A stretch of DNA of 64,000 nucleotides. It comes from Cellvibrionales bacterium UBA7375. Lineage in GTDB: Bacteria; Pseudomonadota; Gammaproteobacteria; Pseudomonadales; Porticoccaceae. The DNA is taken from the NCBI GenBank assembly GCA_949487135.1, contig CATAJQ010000015.1:28748-92747 (forward strand), in the 5' to 3' direction. The notes beneath the pieces are model-generated. The model had not been told where the DNA came from. It did not search any database and saw only the letters and a program-made list of their open reading frames with translations. Each line of letters opens with the position of its first letter. Position 1 is the first letter of the stretch. The translations under genes and the position numbers were made by a program. This document shows, one piece after another, positions 20,596 through 33,090 of the stretch.

Positions 20596-21629
20596 TAGGA
20601 TTTAAGTCTCCAATTAAGCTGATTACCCGCTGCAAGAGGAACAATGTCAGAATCATCAAATTGTACAGACTGAGGTATTACCCATGATTCGCGCTCTAAG
20701 GTTATGGTTGTCTGATTATAGGGTAGGCCATAAAAATCAGCGCCATTAATGCTGGCAAAGGCCTCTAGCTTATCCATAGCACCCGCTTCTTCAAAGACTT
20801 CTGCATAGAGCTCAACCGCCGCAGGGTGACTAAAGCATCCCGCGCAGCCACAACAGCTTTCTTTGCTGTCTCTAGTATGGGGTGCGGAATCAGTCCCCAA
20901 AAAGAATTTTTTATTACCACTGACCGCGGCCTCTACTAGCGCATGTTGATGAATGTCGCGTTTTAAAACTGGCAGGCAGTATAGATGCGGGCGAATACCG
21001 CCAGCTAGCATATGATTGCGGTTATAAAGTAAATGCTGCGGAGTGATGGTGGCCGCAACATTTTCACCGGCGGAAGCTACAAATTCAGCTGCTTCTTTAG
21101 TGGTGATATGCTCAAGTATCACTTTTAATCTCGGAAATTTTTTCACAAGATTAATCAGATGTCGTTCGATAAATACCGCTTCGCGATCAAAAATATCAAT
21201 ATCGGCATCGGTGACCTCACCATGTATTTGCAATACCATGCCAACCTCTTGCATGGCCTCTAAAACGGCGTCGATATTGTCAATATTAGTAACTCCCGAA
21301 TCAGAATTTGTGGTAGCGCCGGCGGGGTAGTATTTACAGCCATGCACAATGCCACTTTCCGCAGCAGCACGAATTTCGTCAGGTGAGGTGTTGTCGGTTA
21401 AATAAAGAACCATTAAAGGCTCCCAATTTGACCCCTCTGGGCGATGGGCCATAATACGATCGCGATAGGCTTGTGCTCGTGCAACAGTAGTTACTGGCGG
21501 TTTTAAATTTGGCATCACTATGCCGCGACCAAAGCCTCTTGTTGCCGATGGGACTGTGGTCGCCAGTGCCGAATCATCGCGAAGATGAAGGTGCCAGTCA
21601 TCGGGTTGAATAATGGTGAATTTAGCCAT
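20595..21629 (-). CDS. pyrC: Dihydroorotase
   Basis: [15 protein letters not shown]-like [37 protein letters not shown]. Start placed at MAKF. Confidence 0.95.
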   Translation of the reverse strand: MAKFTIIQPDDWHLHLRDDSALATTVPSATRGFGRGIVMPNLKPPVTTVARAQAYRDRIMAHRPEGSNWEPLMVLYLTDNTSPDEIRAAAESGIVHGCKYYPAGATTNSDSGVTNIDNIDAVLEAMQEVGMVLQIHGEVTDADIDIFDREAVFIERHLINLVKKFPRLKVILEHITTKEAAEFVASAGENVAATITPQHLLYNRNHMLAGGIRPHLYCLPVLKRDIHQHALVEAAVSGNKKFFLGTDSAPHTRDSKESCCGCAGCFSHPAAVELYAEVFEEAGAMDKLEAFASINGADFYGLPYNQTTITLERESWVIPQSVQFDDSDIVPLAAGNQLNWRLKS

Positions 21630-21809
21630 AATTTTTTGGATCCATAAATAGTCAGCTAATGCTACCCTAAACCACATCTTCATAACAGGCTAAACAATCC
21701 TTCGGAAGCAATCAATAACAACAAATTAGGCAATCGCAACTATAAACCACACAGAAGATGCAATTTAGGGTAAAATTCGACTAATTCTTAATCAATAGGG
21801 TTTAGTAAA

Positions 21810-23024
21810 GTGTCATCGGTGAATAAAGTTGTACTCGCCTATTCAGGCGGTTTAGATACCTCGGTTATCGTAAAATGGTTACAGGAAGAATATCAGTGTG
21901 AAGTAGTTACTTTCACGGCTGATATTGGTCAGGGTGAAGAAGTAGAGCCCGCTCGTGCTAAGGCTCAGGCTCTTGGTGTTAAAGAGATCTATATTGATGA
22001 TCTGCGCGAAGAGTATGCAAGAGATTTTGTGTTCCCAATGTTTCGCGCCAATACCATCTATGAGGGTGAATATCTTCTAGGCACATCAATTGCCCGTCCA
22101 TTGATTGCTAAGCGATTAATTGAAATTGCCAATGAAACTAATGCCGATGCTATCTCTCATGGCGCAACCGGTAAGGGCAATGATCAGGTGCGTTTTGAAC
22201 TTGGCGCCTATGCCCTTAAGCCGGGTATTCAGGTGATCGCACCATGGCGTGAGTGGGATCTAAATTCCCGTGACAAATTGATGGCCTATTGCGAACAGCA
22301 CAGTATTCCAGTCGAAATGAAACGTGGCAAAAAATCACCTTTCTCTATGGATGCTAACTTACTGCATATTTCTTATGAAGGCGGCAACCTAGAAGACCCA
22401 TGGTCAGAAGCTGAAGATGATATGTGGCGCTGGACTGTGGCGCCAGAAGATGCACCTGATAAACCTACCTATTTAACCATTACCTATAAACAGGGTGATA
22501 TTGTGGCGATTGATGGTAAGTCGATGTCACCGGCTACAGTGATTGAATATTTAAATAAGGTGGCTGGGGACAATGGTGTCGGTCGATTAGATATCGTCGA
22601 AAATCGCTATGTCGGTATGAAATCTCGCGGCTGTTATGAAACACCTGCTGGAACTGTGATGATGAAAGCTCATCGCGCGATTGAATCTATTACTTTGGAT
22701 CGCGAAGTGGCGCATCTTAAAGATGAGTTGATGCCCAAGTATGCCAAACTAATTTACAACGGCTATTGGTGGGCCCCCGAACGTCTTATGTTGCAAACTG
22801 CTATCGATCAAAGCCAGCAGGTTGTGAATGGTGAGGTAAGAGTCAAACTTTATAAGGGTAGTGTGACTGTTGTTGGTCGTAAGTCTGATGACAGCTTATT
22901 CGATGCCAATATAGCGACATTTGATGACGATGGCGGCGCCTATGATCAGGCGGATGCCGAGGGCTTTATCAAGCTAAACGCGCTTCGTCTAAGAATTGCA
23001 GCGCAGACCGGACGCAAACTTTAG
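21810..23024 (+). CDS. argG: Argininosuccinate synthase
   Basis: [44 protein letters not shown]. Confidence 0.98.
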   Translation: MSSVNKVVLAYSGGLDTSVIVKWLQEEYQCEVVTFTADIGQGEEVEPARAKAQALGVKEIYIDDLREEYARDFVFPMFRANTIYEGEYLLGTSIARPLIAKRLIEIANETNADAISHGATGKGNDQVRFELGAYALKPGIQVIAPWREWDLNSRDKLMAYCEQHSIPVEMKRGKKSPFSMDANLLHISYEGGNLEDPWSEAEDDMWRWTVAPEDAPDKPTYLTITYKQGDIVAIDGKSMSPATVIEYLNKVAGDNGVGRLDIVENRYVGMKSRGCYETPAGTVMMKAHRAIESITLDREVAHLKDELMPKYAKLIYNGYWWAPERLMLQTAIDQSQQVVNGEVRVKLYKGSVTVVGRKSDDSLFDANIATFDDDGGAYDQADAEGFIKLNALRLRIAAQTGRKL

Positions 23025-23032
23025 TCTAAAAA

Positions 23033-23062
23033 AAGGGGTTAGAAGCAAACTTCTAACCCCTT
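23033..23062. terminator. Bidirectional hairpin between convergent argG and rnfE
   Basis: AAGGGGTTAGAAG ... CTTCTAACCCCTT, 13-bp perfect stem, A-run before the stem on + strand. Confidence 0.75.
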
Positions 23063-23083
23063 ATCTGTAATCCTCAAGAAACC

Positions 23084-23797
23084 TTAAGAGATATGTCCCG
23101 TGGTTCTAATTCTTTTAGCCCCTTTTACAGGTGCCGGTTTATCGGCTTCAGCTCTAAGTTTGATCTGCCAGTCAATAGCATTCTTAATTGCCATTAAAAA
23201 CCCCATCACCAAAAATGCTCCGGGCGGCAGTATGGCTATTAAGAAGCTATAACCTTCACCAAATGGATGCAGGGTCCAGCTAGCGGCGCTGGCGCCAAAG
23301 AGTAATTGCATGTCGGCTAACAGTGTGCCTTGGCCCAGTAACTCTCTAACTGCACCGAGGCATACCAGAACCATAAGAAAACCTAACCCCATCATAAAGC
23401 CGTCTAACCCGGCCATACCCACAGACTGTTTGCTAGCAAATGCTTCTGCTCGGCCTAGAATGGCACAGTTTGTAACGATCAAGGGGATAAATATCCCCAG
23501 AATCTGATAAAGCTCATAGGTAAATGCTTTCATAACCAATTCAGCGCAGGTCACAAAAGTAGCAATAATAATCACAAAAACGGGCAACCTTACAGCATCG
23601 CTAACATGGTAACGTATCAGCGAAACAATAATATTTGAGCCAATAAGCACCATCATAGTCGCTAGGCCAAGACCAAGGGCATTGACCACAGTGCCGGTAA
23701 CGGCGAGAAGAGGACACAGACCAAGCAGTTGAACCAGTGCGGGATTATTAGTCCACAACCCGTTTTTGGTGACCTCTGCGATACTAGTATTGCTCAT
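23084..23797 (-). CDS. rnfE: Electron transport complex subunit RnfE/RsxE
   Basis: [31 protein letters not shown]. Confidence 0.96.
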   Translation of the reverse strand: MSNTSIAEVTKNGLWTNNPALVQLLGLCPLLAVTGTVVNALGLGLATMMVLIGSNIIVSLIRYHVSDAVRLPVFVIIIATFVTCAELVMKAFTYELYQILGIFIPLIVTNCAILGRAEAFASKQSVGMAGLDGFMMGLGFLMVLVCLGAVRELLGQGTLLADMQLLFGASAASWTLHPFGEGYSFLIAILPPGAFLVMGFLMAIKNAIDWQIKLRAEADKPAPVKGAKRIRTTGHIS

Positions 23798-24477
23798 TGT
23801 GCTGGCTGCTCGCTGATAGATTGATTAGTAAAACTTAATTCATTATACGAGCGATTAAGTTCATTGAGTAAACGTTCTTTATCTTGGCTAAAGTACTGCA
23901 AAGTTTTAGCTATTTGATGAATAACTGCTCTCGGTGTAATTGTCGCACCCGTAAATTGATCAAACGCACCTTTTTCTTTTTTAACATTCCAAGCATCGGC
24001 TGGTGGATTGGTTAATGATCTACCATTAAAGCTGAGAATCCAATCGCTTTTTCGTAAATCTACCTTATCACCTAATCCAGGTGTTTCCTTATGTTCGACC
24101 ACACGAACACCGGCGACACTGCCATCAAAATTAACACCCACAATCATAGCGATATCGCCACTGTAGCCCTCTGGCGTTATGGATGGGATAATTGCCGCAA
24201 CAGGTTGGCCATCGAGGCGCGCTATATGAATATCGCCGCCAGATTCAAGACCCAGGGATGCCCAGTATTGTTTGGGGATGGGCTGAACATCTAACAGCAA
24301 GTCATTATTGTGTCGCTCTACCGGAATAATTTCGAACAGAGCTTTTTGTGCCGCCAAGCGTTCTGATTCAGCAATACGGTCTTCTGTGAGGCGATCAGTA
24401 GATGCCAGAATAAGCGCCGTAATTAGGGCAAATACCGCCAATAGTAGACTATTTTTGCCCATAGATTGAAAAATCAT
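23794..24477 (-). CDS. rnfG: Electron transport complex subunit RnfG (FMN-binding)
   Basis: [30 protein letters not shown] flavinylation motif. Confidence 0.95.
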   Translation of the reverse strand: MIFQSMGKNSLLLAVFALITALILASTDRLTEDRIAESERLAAQKALFEIIPVERHNNDLLLDVQPIPKQYWASLGLESGGDIHIARLDGQPVAAIIPSITPEGYSGDIAMIVGVNFDGSVAGVRVVEHKETPGLGDKVDLRKSDWILSFNGRSLTNPPADAWNVKKEKGAFDQFTGATITPRAVIHQIAKTLQYFSQDKERLLNELNRSYNELSFTNQSISEQPAQ

Positions 24478-25541
24478 TAGTCGTCTAACCTCTCTGTCGC
24501 TTTGCGCCGATCAGTATGACCGTAGGTGCGTGGCAACGTGTAGTTATCGATAAAGGGTGCTGTAAAGTTAGCCAGTAATACAGCGAAAGCTACAGCGTCT
24601 GGGTAGTTTCCCCAGGCGCGGATTATATAGGTTAAGACGCCGATCAAAGCGCCATAAATTAGGCGACCGCGGTTACTGACGGCAGATGAAACTGGGTCGG
24701 TAAGTATAAAAAACGCGCCCATCATAGAGGCGCCGCTAAATAGATGCATTAACGGTGAGCCAGGGCTTTGTGAACTTCCAGAATCCCAAAAGATTAATGA
24801 CATCAAAGCCATTGCCGCCAACATGGCTACAGGGCCATGCCATGTAAATACACGACTGGCAAGAAGCACAATGCCACCGGCAAGAAAGCCAAGGTTGACC
24901 CACTCCCAGCCTACGCCGGCAAATAGTGCCTGACTAAATAGAGAGTCTGTTTGATATATTTGATCTACTGTCAGTCCTGCAGCATGTTTAAAGCTATCTA
25001 GCGGAGTAGCGCCGGTGACACCATCCATAGGAGCGGCACTGAAGAATACTAGTTTTAGAGACTCTACAAAGCCGGGGTGAGCGACACCCTCTGGAAGCAG
25101 GGCAAGAGGGACAACCCAGGTTGTCATTTCAATCGGAAACGAAATAAGCAGTACCACATAACCCACCATTGCCGGATTAAATGGATTGTAGCCAAGTCCA
25201 CCAAAAATTTGCTTGGCTAGCACCACAGAGAATAGTGTACCCACGACCACAACCCACCAAGGGCAGAGTGGTGGTAATGCTAGCCCTAGTAAAACGGCGG
25301 TAACTATGGCGCTGTAATCGCCAAGGTAAAAACCTATGGGGCGATTGCGCATTTCTAGAATAAGCGCTTCACTGGCAACCGCAGTTATGCAAGCTAGTAT
25401 TACATTGATCAGTGAGCCCCAGCCAAAATGCCAAGTCAGCGCAATCAGCCCTGGAATGGTAGCCCACAATACCAACTGCATCACCTTAGCAGTATTCTGA
25501 GCGCCATGGGCATGGGGTGAGGTCACCTGTTTAAACGCCAT
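24477..25541 (-). CDS. rnfD: Electron transport complex subunit RnfD
   Basis: Polytopic; GVTGATPLDSFK flavinylation-type motif; NPFNPAMVGYVVLL. Confidence 0.96.
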   Translation of the reverse strand: MAFKQVTSPHAHGAQNTAKVMQLVLWATIPGLIALTWHFGWGSLINVILACITAVASEALILEMRNRPIGFYLGDYSAIVTAVLLGLALPPLCPWWVVVVGTLFSVVLAKQIFGGLGYNPFNPAMVGYVVLLISFPIEMTTWVVPLALLPEGVAHPGFVESLKLVFFSAAPMDGVTGATPLDSFKHAAGLTVDQIYQTDSLFSQALFAGVGWEWVNLGFLAGGIVLLASRVFTWHGPVAMLAAMALMSLIFWDSGSSQSPGSPLMHLFSGASMMGAFFILTDPVSSAVSNRGRLIYGALIGVLTYIIRAWGNYPDAVAFAVLLANFTAPFIDNYTLPRTYGHTDRRKATERLDD

Positions 25542-27259
25542 TATTTAGAGTGCTCCGCAAGGCGAGTTCTCGCCTTTTCAAGTTTTTGCTGTGCCCCTGA
25601 AAGCGCGGCACTCAGTATATTTATTTTTTCGTCGGTCTCTGAGTCGGCAGTTGCAGCATCTAATTTATCCTGCGCCTTTTGCACGCGCATTTCGGCACTA
25701 GAAACTGCGCGTTCAAGTTTTGCTAATTCTTGTTCCGGACTGGTTTTCTTGGCGGCAGTGCGGGCCTGAGCTGCAGCGACTATATCAGCCATCGAATCAG
25801 TGCCAGTCGATGCTTTGGCTTGTTTAGCAGCTTCGCGTCGGGCGGCTCGTTTGGCTTCACGTTCCTTTTCAGCTAACTCAATACGTTGTTTGCGGAATTC
25901 AAAACGCTCGCGCGCCTGATCAGATTTAATTTTTTCTTCTTGCGCCTTTTTAATATCACTTTTACTGCTACGGTAATGTTGTACCAAAGGGATATTACTT
26001 GGGCAGACGTAAGAGCATGCACCGCATTCAATGCAATCAAATAGATTGTGAGATTGCAGACGATCATGGTCTTTGGCTTGCGAGTACCACAATAGCTGTT
26101 GTGGAAGCAGAGAAGCAGGGCATGCTTCAGCGCACATACCACAGCGGATACAGGGCTGAGCAGGCTCATTATGCGGTATTTCTTCGACACTAGGCGCAAG
26201 TATGCAGTTAGTAGTTTTAACGATTGGAATTTGCTTAGAGGTTAAGCTAAAGCCCATCATAGGGCCACCCATAATGACTCGACTGCAACGTTGCGCATCA
26301 AAGTTATTATGCTCCAGAAGATGTGCCACTGGTGTACCAATTAACACATCATAGTTGCGGTTAATCTCACAGGCTTCACCTGTCATTGTGGTTACCCGAG
26401 AGATTAGAGGCTCACCATCAACCACAGCTCGCTTTATGGCATAAGTGGTTCCAATATTGACACACACCATACCTATATCGGCAGGAATTTTTCCGCTGGG
26501 TAATTCTTTACCAGTAAGAATATAAATCAGCTGTTTTTCACCGCCAGATGGGTATTTGGTCGGGAAGGACACCACGTTAATACCCGTATCTTGGGTATGT
26601 GGCTCGAATGCAGCTATAGCTTCAGGTTTATTATCCTCAATGCCAATTAAAATATTATGCGGATTACCTAAAATATGGCTAAGAATACGAATACCTTCGA
26701 CAATTTCTTCGGCACGTTCTCTGATAAGTGAATCATCAGCAGTGATGTAGGGCTCACACTCGGTGGCATTAATGATTAGGGTATCGATTGGCCGCTGAAA
26801 CCCCGGATTTAATTTGACTGAGGTCGGAAATCCGGCACCACCCATACCTGCAATACCAGCTTCTGTGATAATAGATAACAGCGCAGAAGAACTAGTATGT
26901 TCAAAATCACTAATGCCTGATTTTTCGATCCATTGGTCGTTGCCATCGCTGGTGATTTCGACACAAAGTGCTTCCATACCAGATGAGTGGGCAATAGGTC
27001 GCGATTCTATAGCAGTAATTGTGCCTGATGTCGGCGCATGTATGGCAGCAGAAACAGTGCCCGCGGGATCAGCAATTTTTTGCCCCTTGAGAACAATGTC
27101 TCCCTGTTTTACGCAGGCGATTGACGGCGCACCAATATGCTGGCCTAGGGGAACTACCAATTTCTCAGGTATTGGTAGACTGCCAATGGGCTGAGTAAGC
27201 GATTGGATTTTATTTTCCGGAGGGTGAACGCCGCCCGGTGTAACCCAGGTCTGTCTCAT
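25541..27259 (-). CDS. rnfC: Electron transport complex subunit RnfC
   Basis: [26 protein letters not shown]; two CxxCxxCxxxCP clusters; Ala/Lys-rich C-terminal tail. Confidence 0.97.
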   Translation of the reverse strand: MRQTWVTPGGVHPPENKIQSLTQPIGSLPIPEKLVVPLGQHIGAPSIACVKQGDIVLKGQKIADPAGTVSAAIHAPTSGTITAIESRPIAHSSGMEALCVEITSDGNDQWIEKSGISDFEHTSSSALLSIITEAGIAGMGGAGFPTSVKLNPGFQRPIDTLIINATECEPYITADDSLIRERAEEIVEGIRILSHILGNPHNILIGIEDNKPEAIAAFEPHTQDTGINVVSFPTKYPSGGEKQLIYILTGKELPSGKIPADIGMVCVNIGTTYAIKRAVVDGEPLISRVTTMTGEACEINRNYDVLIGTPVAHLLEHNNFDAQRCSRVIMGGPMMGFSLTSKQIPIVKTTNCILAPSVEEIPHNEPAQPCIRCGMCAEACPASLLPQQLLWYSQAKDHDRLQSHNLFDCIECGACSYVCPSNIPLVQHYRSSKSDIKKAQEEKIKSDQARERFEFRKQRIELAEKEREAKRAARREAAKQAKASTGTDSMADIVAAAQARTAAKKTSPEQELAKLERAVSSAEMRVQKAQDKLDAATADSETDEKINILSAALSGAQQKLEKARTRLAEHSK

Positions 27260-27876
27260 GCCGCATCCTCATGATTTGAATCACTGTGTGTTTTATCTGT
27301 CGCTATTAGGCCATTGGGTAATGGCGGTGCCGGCCACTGCCATTCTTTGATACCAGTCTCAACCGGCAGCATATCAATGCAGTCTACCGGACAGGGTTCT
27401 ACACAAAGATCGCAACCAGTGCACTCATCAACAATCACCGTATGCATTAATTTTGCCGCACCCAAAATAGCGTCAACGGGGCAGGCTTGAATACATTTGG
27501 TACAGCCAATACATTCTGCCTCGCGAATATACGCAACAGACTTTACTTCAGCTTCCTGACCATGCTCCTGATCTAACTCAGGTGCCGACACATCAAGTAG
27601 ATTGGCAATGGCGTTAATAGTTGATTGGCCACCCGGTGGACACTTATTAATTTCATCACCATTGGCGATAGATTCGGCATAGGGTCTGCAGCCGGGGAAG
27701 CCACATTGACCACATTGAGTCTGAGGTAATAGCTCATCGATTTGTTCGATAACTGGGTCGCCTACAATCTTAAATTTTTCAGCCGCAAAGCCGAGCAGGG
27801 CCCCAAAAATAATTCCGAGTCCCGCCAGTGCCACAAGTGCGGCAATGATAGGTTGCTGAATAATAAAATCTAGCAT
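27256..27876 (-). CDS. rnfB: Electron transport complex subunit RnfB
   Basis: [20 protein letters not shown]; ferredoxin CxxCxxCxxxCP motifs. Confidence 0.97.
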   Translation of the reverse strand: MLDFIIQQPIIAALVALAGLGIIFGALLGFAAEKFKIVGDPVIEQIDELLPQTQCGQCGFPGCRPYAESIANGDEINKCPPGGQSTINAIANLLDVSAPELDQEHGQEAEVKSVAYIREAECIGCTKCIQACPVDAILGAAKLMHTVIVDECTGCDLCVEPCPVDCIDMLPVETGIKEWQWPAPPLPNGLIATDKTHSDSNHEDAA

Positions 27877-28452
27877 CTAGACCAGCCCGCCAAATCCCAT
27901 AAATGCCAATGACATCAAGCCGGCTGAAATCATAGCGATAGCAGCGCCCTCAAACGGTTGAGGAATATCTGCTGCTGCTAGCCTTTCACGCATGGCAGAA
28001 AACAGGATAAGTACCAGAGAAAATCCTGCGCCAGCACCAAAGCCATAGAGTGATGCATGGGCAAAACTTAGTGGCTTCGCAGCATTTTGCAAAGCAACAC
28101 CTAGAACGGCACAGTTAGTGGTAATTAATGGTAAAAACACACCTAGTACACGGTAAAGTAAGGGACTGGTTTTTTCGATAAACATCTTTGTGAACTGCAC
28201 TACGGCGGCAATCACCATAATAAAGCTAATGGTGCGCAGATATTCAAGCTCCAACGGTATTAGTACTGCTCTATCCACCACGTAGCTAACCATGGCGGTT
28301 AAAGTCAGTACAAAAGTGGTTGCAGCGGACATGCCGATGGCTGATTCAAGTTTTTTTGATACACCCATAAATGGGCACAGCCCAAGGAACTGTACTAGAA
28401 CATAGTTGTTGATCAGCACTGAGCTAACCAAGATTACAGCGACTTCTTGCAT
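27877..28452 (-). CDS. rnfA: Electron transport complex subunit RnfA
   Basis: [28 protein letters not shown]. Confidence 0.97.
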   Translation of the reverse strand: MQEVAVILVSSVLINNYVLVQFLGLCPFMGVSKKLESAIGMSAATTFVLTLTAMVSYVVDRAVLIPLELEYLRTISFIMVIAAVVQFTKMFIEKTSPLLYRVLGVFLPLITTNCAVLGVALQNAAKPLSFAHASLYGFGAGAGFSLVLILFSAMRERLAAADIPQPFEGAAIAMISAGLMSLAFMGFGGLV

Positions 28453-28604
28453 CTATTACTCAAATTGCCTTAGTAGGTATGTATTATCATGGAATCAACT
28501 ACCTCTATTCAATATATAAAAAAATAGTTTTTAGTCCATTTAGGAATAACAAATTTACTACAGAGACTAACAGGTCTCTAATTGCATCTAATATTGTTAC
28601 AAAA

Positions 28605-30626
28605 TCAGGTAATTCTCTGGCCGGGTTTAGCACCACTGTCGGGAGAAAGTAGATGGATGCCATCATCATCACCCGCAGCTAAGACCATGCCCTCAGAAAT
28701 GCCAAAGCGCATTTTTCGCGGCGCTAAATTCGCCACCATTACGGTTAATCGTCCTTCTAAATCTGCTGCTTGATAGGAAGATTTAATGCCGGAAAATACT
28801 TTGCGAGTTTCACCGCCAATATCTAGGGTTAGGGCGAGTAATTTATCAGCACCCTCAACATCCTCAGCCTTTACAATTCGTGCGACCCGAAGATCAACTT
28901 TCATAAAGTCATCAAAGTTAATCTCAGGGGCAATTGGCTCATCGGCCAGAGGTCCTCCAAGCACCACTCTAGTCGTCTGTTCCACTTCTTGTTTGCTAGC
29001 GTCAACCATACACTCAACCTTTTCCTGTTCCACCCGCTGTAGCAGTGGTTTAAAGTTGTTAATTTGATGCCCAATTAGGGGTTGTTTGATGCTTTCCCAA
29101 GTTAATTGGTCATTGAGGAATGCTTCACCGTCGGCAGCCATAGCAGGAATAACTGGTTTCAGATACGTTAAAAGTAGCCTGAAGAGATTAATTCCTAAAG
29201 AGCAGATATCTTGCACCTGCTGTTGCTGGCTTGGGTCTTTATTTAGTTTCCATGGCTCTTTAGCGGCAATATATTCATTGGCGGCATCAGCCTGAGCCAT
29301 GATTTCTCTAATTGCCTTGCTGTATTCGCGATTTTCATAGTGCTCGGCAATCTTATTGCCAGCTTCGCTTACCTGCTGCCAAAGCGCGTTATCCGCAATC
29401 GTTGAGGATAAAATCCCATCATTACCCTTGGTAACAAATTTGGCGCAACGGCTGGCAATATTTACAACTTTACCCACTAAGTCGCTATTTACCTTCTGGA
29501 TAAAGTCTTCTAAATTAAGATCTATATCTTCAACCGATGCCGTGAGCTTAGAGGCATAGTAATAGCGTAAATACTCAGGGTTAAGATGGTCTAAATAACA
29601 GCGGGCATTGATAAAGGTGCCTCTAGATTTAGACATTTTCTTACCATTGACGGTAACAAAACCATGAACGCATACTTTGGTTGGAGTTCTAAAGTTAGCG
29701 CTGGTTAGCATAGCCGGCCAAAATAGCGCATGGAAATTAACAATATCCTTACCGATAAAATGATACAGTTCAGCCGAGCTGTCAGCCCCCCAGAATTGAT
29801 CAAAATCTAAATTTTGTTGATCGCAGAGGTTTTTAAAGCTGGCCATATAACCAATAGGTGCATCCAGCCATACATAGAAAAACTTGTTCGGTGCATTGGG
29901 TATTTCAAAGCCAAAGTAGGGTGCATCGCGGCTGATATCCCATTCCTGTAGTCCACTGTCTAACCACTCCCCCAGTTTATTAGCCACCTCGTCTTGCACC
30001 GCGCCACTGCGGGTCCAAGATTTTAAAAACTCGGTAAATTCAGGCAGCTTAAAGAAGTAATGGGTTGATTGTTTCTCGATGGGTGTAGTGCCAGATAGCG
30101 CAGAAACTGGATTGATTAAATCTGTGGGCGAGTAAGTAGCGCCGCAGGCTTCGCAGTTATCGCCGTACTGATCCACGGCCTTACACTTAGGACAGGTACC
30201 CTTGATATAGCGATCAGCTAGAAAAAGTTGTTTTTCCGCATCAAAAGCCTGAGTAATCTCACGCTTAGCAATATGATCATTTTCAACTAATCGGTTATAG
30301 ATTAACTCAGCGTAGTGTTTATTCTCATCTGAGTGAGTGCTGTGGTAATTATCAACACTGATATGAAAATCGCGAAAGTCTGCTTCATGAATACTGCGCA
30401 TATCGGCAATATGTTGCTCAGGACTAATGCCTTTTTCGTCTGCCTTAAGCATAATTGCAGTACCATGGGCATCATCAGCAGAAACATAGTAACATTGGTG
30501 GCCGCGCATACGTTGAAAGCGAACCCAAACATCGGTTTGCGTATATTCGAGAATATGCCCCAAATGCAATGCTGCATTGGCATAAGGCAGGGCGTTTGTG
30601 ACCAAAATTTGGCGCTTTTCTGTCAT
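28605..30626 (-). CDS. metG: Methionyl-tRNA synthetase
   Basis: [18 protein letters not shown] (HIGH), [10 protein letters not shown] (KMSKS), C-terminal tRNA-binding domain. Confidence 0.98.
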   Translation of the reverse strand: MTEKRQILVTNALPYANAALHLGHILEYTQTDVWVRFQRMRGHQCYYVSADDAHGTAIMLKADEKGISPEQHIADMRSIHEADFRDFHISVDNYHSTHSDENKHYAELIYNRLVENDHIAKREITQAFDAEKQLFLADRYIKGTCPKCKAVDQYGDNCEACGATYSPTDLINPVSALSGTTPIEKQSTHYFFKLPEFTEFLKSWTRSGAVQDEVANKLGEWLDSGLQEWDISRDAPYFGFEIPNAPNKFFYVWLDAPIGYMASFKNLCDQQNLDFDQFWGADSSAELYHFIGKDIVNFHALFWPAMLTSANFRTPTKVCVHGFVTVNGKKMSKSRGTFINARCYLDHLNPEYLRYYYASKLTASVEDIDLNLEDFIQKVNSDLVGKVVNIASRCAKFVTKGNDGILSSTIADNALWQQVSEAGNKIAEHYENREYSKAIREIMAQADAANEYIAAKEPWKLNKDPSQQQQVQDICSLGINLFRLLLTYLKPVIPAMAADGEAFLNDQLTWESIKQPLIGHQINNFKPLLQRVEQEKVECMVDASKQEVEQTTRVVLGGPLADEPIAPEINFDDFMKVDLRVARIVKAEDVEGADKLLALTLDIGGETRKVFSGIKSSYQAADLEGRLTVMVANLAPRKMRFGISEGMVLAAGDDDGIHLLSPDSGAKPGQRIT

Positions 30627-30743
30627 GGTCGAGAAACTCTATTACAATGATTGTAAAAAGACGCCACTATAGCGATTTTGCACCAACTTTTCATGTGCAA
30701 TTCAGTCATTTTAGTTAAAAGTTAGTACTAATAAGAGGTCTTT

Positions 30744-31547
30744 GTGTTAGAGAAGGTTAAATATATTGTTGCAGTTGCCTCCGGTAAGGGGGGCGTTGGT
30801 AAATCAACTACTGCGGTGAATACCGCATTAGCCCTTCAAGCAATGGGTAAATCGGTAGGTCTTTTAGATGCAGATATCTATGGGCCAAGTATAGCCATGA
30901 TGCTGGGTGTGCCAGAGGATCAGCGGCCTGAAGTAGTTAATGAAAAATTCTTTAAGCCGGTTATAGCCCATGGTTTGGCCACTATTTCTATGGCTTATTT
31001 AACCACTGAAAAAACACCAATGGTATGGCGAGGACCTATGGCCGCGGGTGCACTGCAGCAATTACTGCAGCAAACGGATTGGGGTGAGTTGGATATTTTG
31101 GTGGTCGATATGCCGCCGGGAACGGGTGATATTCAACTAACATTGGCACAAAAAGCACAAATTTCTGGTGCGGTCATTGTGACTACGCCGCAAAATATTG
31201 CGCTATTGGATGCCAAAAAAGGTATTGAGATGTTTGTAAAAGTAAAAATACCAGTTTTGGGCATCGTTGAAAATATGGCAACCCATATTTGTTCCAACTG
31301 TGGTGCCGAAGAGTCGATTTTTGGTGATGGGGGCGGTGAAAAGGTTGCAGATCAATACCAAACTAAATTACTTGGCAGTTTGCCGCTTGATCGGACTATT
31401 CGTGAACAGGGTGACGCGGGTAAGCCAATTTCAATCTCACAAACCAAACCAGAAATAACCTCACATTATATTAAAATAGCAGAGCATTTGATGGCGCAAT
31501 TAGAGCAATTAGACACTGATTCATCGCCACAGATTGTTTTTGAATAG
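30744..31547 (+). CDS. apbC: Mrp/ApbC Fe-S carrier ATPase (short form)
   Basis: VASGKGGVGKSTTAVN deviant Walker A; CSNCG; divergent from metG; GTG start. Confidence 0.93.
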   Translation: MLEKVKYIVAVASGKGGVGKSTTAVNTALALQAMGKSVGLLDADIYGPSIAMMLGVPEDQRPEVVNEKFFKPVIAHGLATISMAYLTTEKTPMVWRGPMAAGALQQLLQQTDWGELDILVVDMPPGTGDIQLTLAQKAQISGAVIVTTPQNIALLDAKKGIEMFVKVKIPVLGIVENMATHICSNCGAEESIFGDGGGEKVADQYQTKLLGSLPLDRTIREQGDAGKPISISQTKPEITSHYIKIAEHLMAQLEQLDTDSSPQIVFE

Positions 31548-31633
31548 AGCGGTTTGCTGATGGCCCATAAGTCGGTATGATACGGGGCTCAATTTTTACT
31601 ATAACCTTTCTAACGTAGTTGGAGTCAACACAG

Positions 31634-32200
31634 ATGAGTATTAAGTCAGACCATTGGATTCGCCAAATGTCCGAACAACATAAAATGATCGAGCCCTACG
31701 AGGCGGGACAAGTTCGTTATCATGACGATGAGCGAGTTATTTCTTATGGTGTCTCCAGCTATGGTTACGATGTTCGATGTGCTGATGAGTTTAAGATTTT
31801 TACCAATATTCATTCAAAAACAGTAGATCCAAAAAACTTCGATAATGATGCTTTTGTCGATATCAAAGGCGACTACTGTATTATTCCACCCAATTCATTT
31901 GCTCTGGCACGCACGGTTGAATATTTTAGAATTCCGCGTCAGGTACTGACAGTATGTTTAGGTAAATCAACCTATGCGCGCTGTGGGATTATCGTAAACG
32001 TAACACCTCTTGAGCCAGAGTGGGAAGGTCATGTAACACTGGAATTTTCTAATACCACAAACTTGCCAGCAAAAATCTATGCCAATGAAGGTGTGGCTCA
32101 AATGTTATTTTTCGAGTCAGATCAGGTGTGTGAGACATCCTATGCTGATCGCGGCGGCAAGTATCAGGGTCAAACAGGTGTTACGCTACCTAAAACCTAA
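31634..32200 (+). CDS. dcd: dCTP deaminase
   Basis: [37 protein letters not shown]. Confidence 0.97.
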   Translation: MSIKSDHWIRQMSEQHKMIEPYEAGQVRYHDDERVISYGVSSYGYDVRCADEFKIFTNIHSKTVDPKNFDNDAFVDIKGDYCIIPPNSFALARTVEYFRIPRQVLTVCLGKSTYARCGIIVNVTPLEPEWEGHVTLEFSNTTNLPAKIYANEGVAQMLFFESDQVCETSYADRGGKYQGQTGVTLPKT

Positions 32201-33088
32201 TCAGGGGTTTAGCAAGGCCTCTCTTAAAGCTTTAGCCTGTTGTTGAATGCGTCGGGTATTTTCTGGACCAGCGCGCAACAACTGCTTTTGCAGCGGCATT
32301 AGGCTTTCTAGTTCAGGGTCAGCAAATTTGTAAGCGACTGATTCCCTTGTAAGCTTTAACGGTTCAATAATAACCGGTGTTGTCAAAATATTATCGATTG
32401 TTTGCAAAATAATTCCGTCCATCTGTCTTGGTCTATAGCCAAGCTCAGCAAAAGCGGATTCTAAAAGGGGGCGCACTCTGTGGAAAAATTGCGCCATGTT
32501 TTGCATATCTACTTTCAGTAAAATACTAATTGCATCGTCATAGCGCTCATAATTACCTGCATTAAGCCAGATCTCATCATCCTGCCTATGGGTGGTAAAG
32601 CTTCCCTCGGGTGAGCCGAGTGGAAATACTTTTTCTGATACAGAGCCTCGGGCTAGCCCATCCATAAAGCTCGCTGAACGGCGAATTAAATCATCGAGTT
32701 TTAACCAATTAGATAGCCCTTCGGAAGGTTGATTCTCTAGCACAATCTCGCGTACAAGAGAATCGCTACTATCCAGTGTAGGCAACGATGGCGTGGCTAT
32801 TTTTAAGGTAGCTGGCTGCTCCACCTGAGGTGTATTTTGTTCCAAAATGTCATCGTTAATAGCTTTGGGCGATGGGTTAGAATTTTGTGGAATTTCAGCA
32901 GAGGGGGTTTCGGCTGCAGCGGCGGCATTTTCTATAATGATTTGTTCAGGTATAACCCCCATTAGCTCATAGTCATCCTGCGTAGACAGATTACCTGTTT
33001 TGAAGAGCACCCCAAAAATAAGTGCTACAGCGACTAGGCTGCCGGTTGCAATAACAAATTTACTTGAGCCTGATTTCTCTAATGCCAT
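32201..33088 (-). CDS. DUF3014-like membrane-anchored protein
   Basis: N-terminal TM; SFMDGLARGSVSEKVFPLGSPEGSF..YERYDDAISIL typical of DUF3014. Confidence 0.75.
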   Translation of the reverse strand: MALEKSGSSKFVIATGSLVAVALIFGVLFKTGNLSTQDDYELMGVIPEQIIIENAAAAAETPSAEIPQNSNPSPKAINDDILEQNTPQVEQPATLKIATPSLPTLDSSDSLVREIVLENQPSEGLSNWLKLDDLIRRSASFMDGLARGSVSEKVFPLGSPEGSFTTHRQDDEIWLNAGNYERYDDAISILLKVDMQNMAQFFHRVRPLLESAFAELGYRPRQMDGIILQTIDNILTTPVIIEPLKLTRESVAYKFADPELESLMPLQKQLLRAGPENTRRIQQQAKALREALLNP

Positions 33089-33090
33089 GC

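Noticed and set aside
26814-27194. 126-aa ORF antisense to rnfC (and similar antisense ORFs such as 1294-1617, 30333-30650, 15337-15642)
   Set aside because: Lies entirely or largely opposite a strongly supported coding gene, composition typical of shadow ORFs, no recognisable domain.
28562-28579. Inverted repeat AGAGAC-taacag-GTCTCT between metG and rnfA
   Set aside because: 6-bp stem without a T-run on the relevant strand; too weak to call a terminator or operator.
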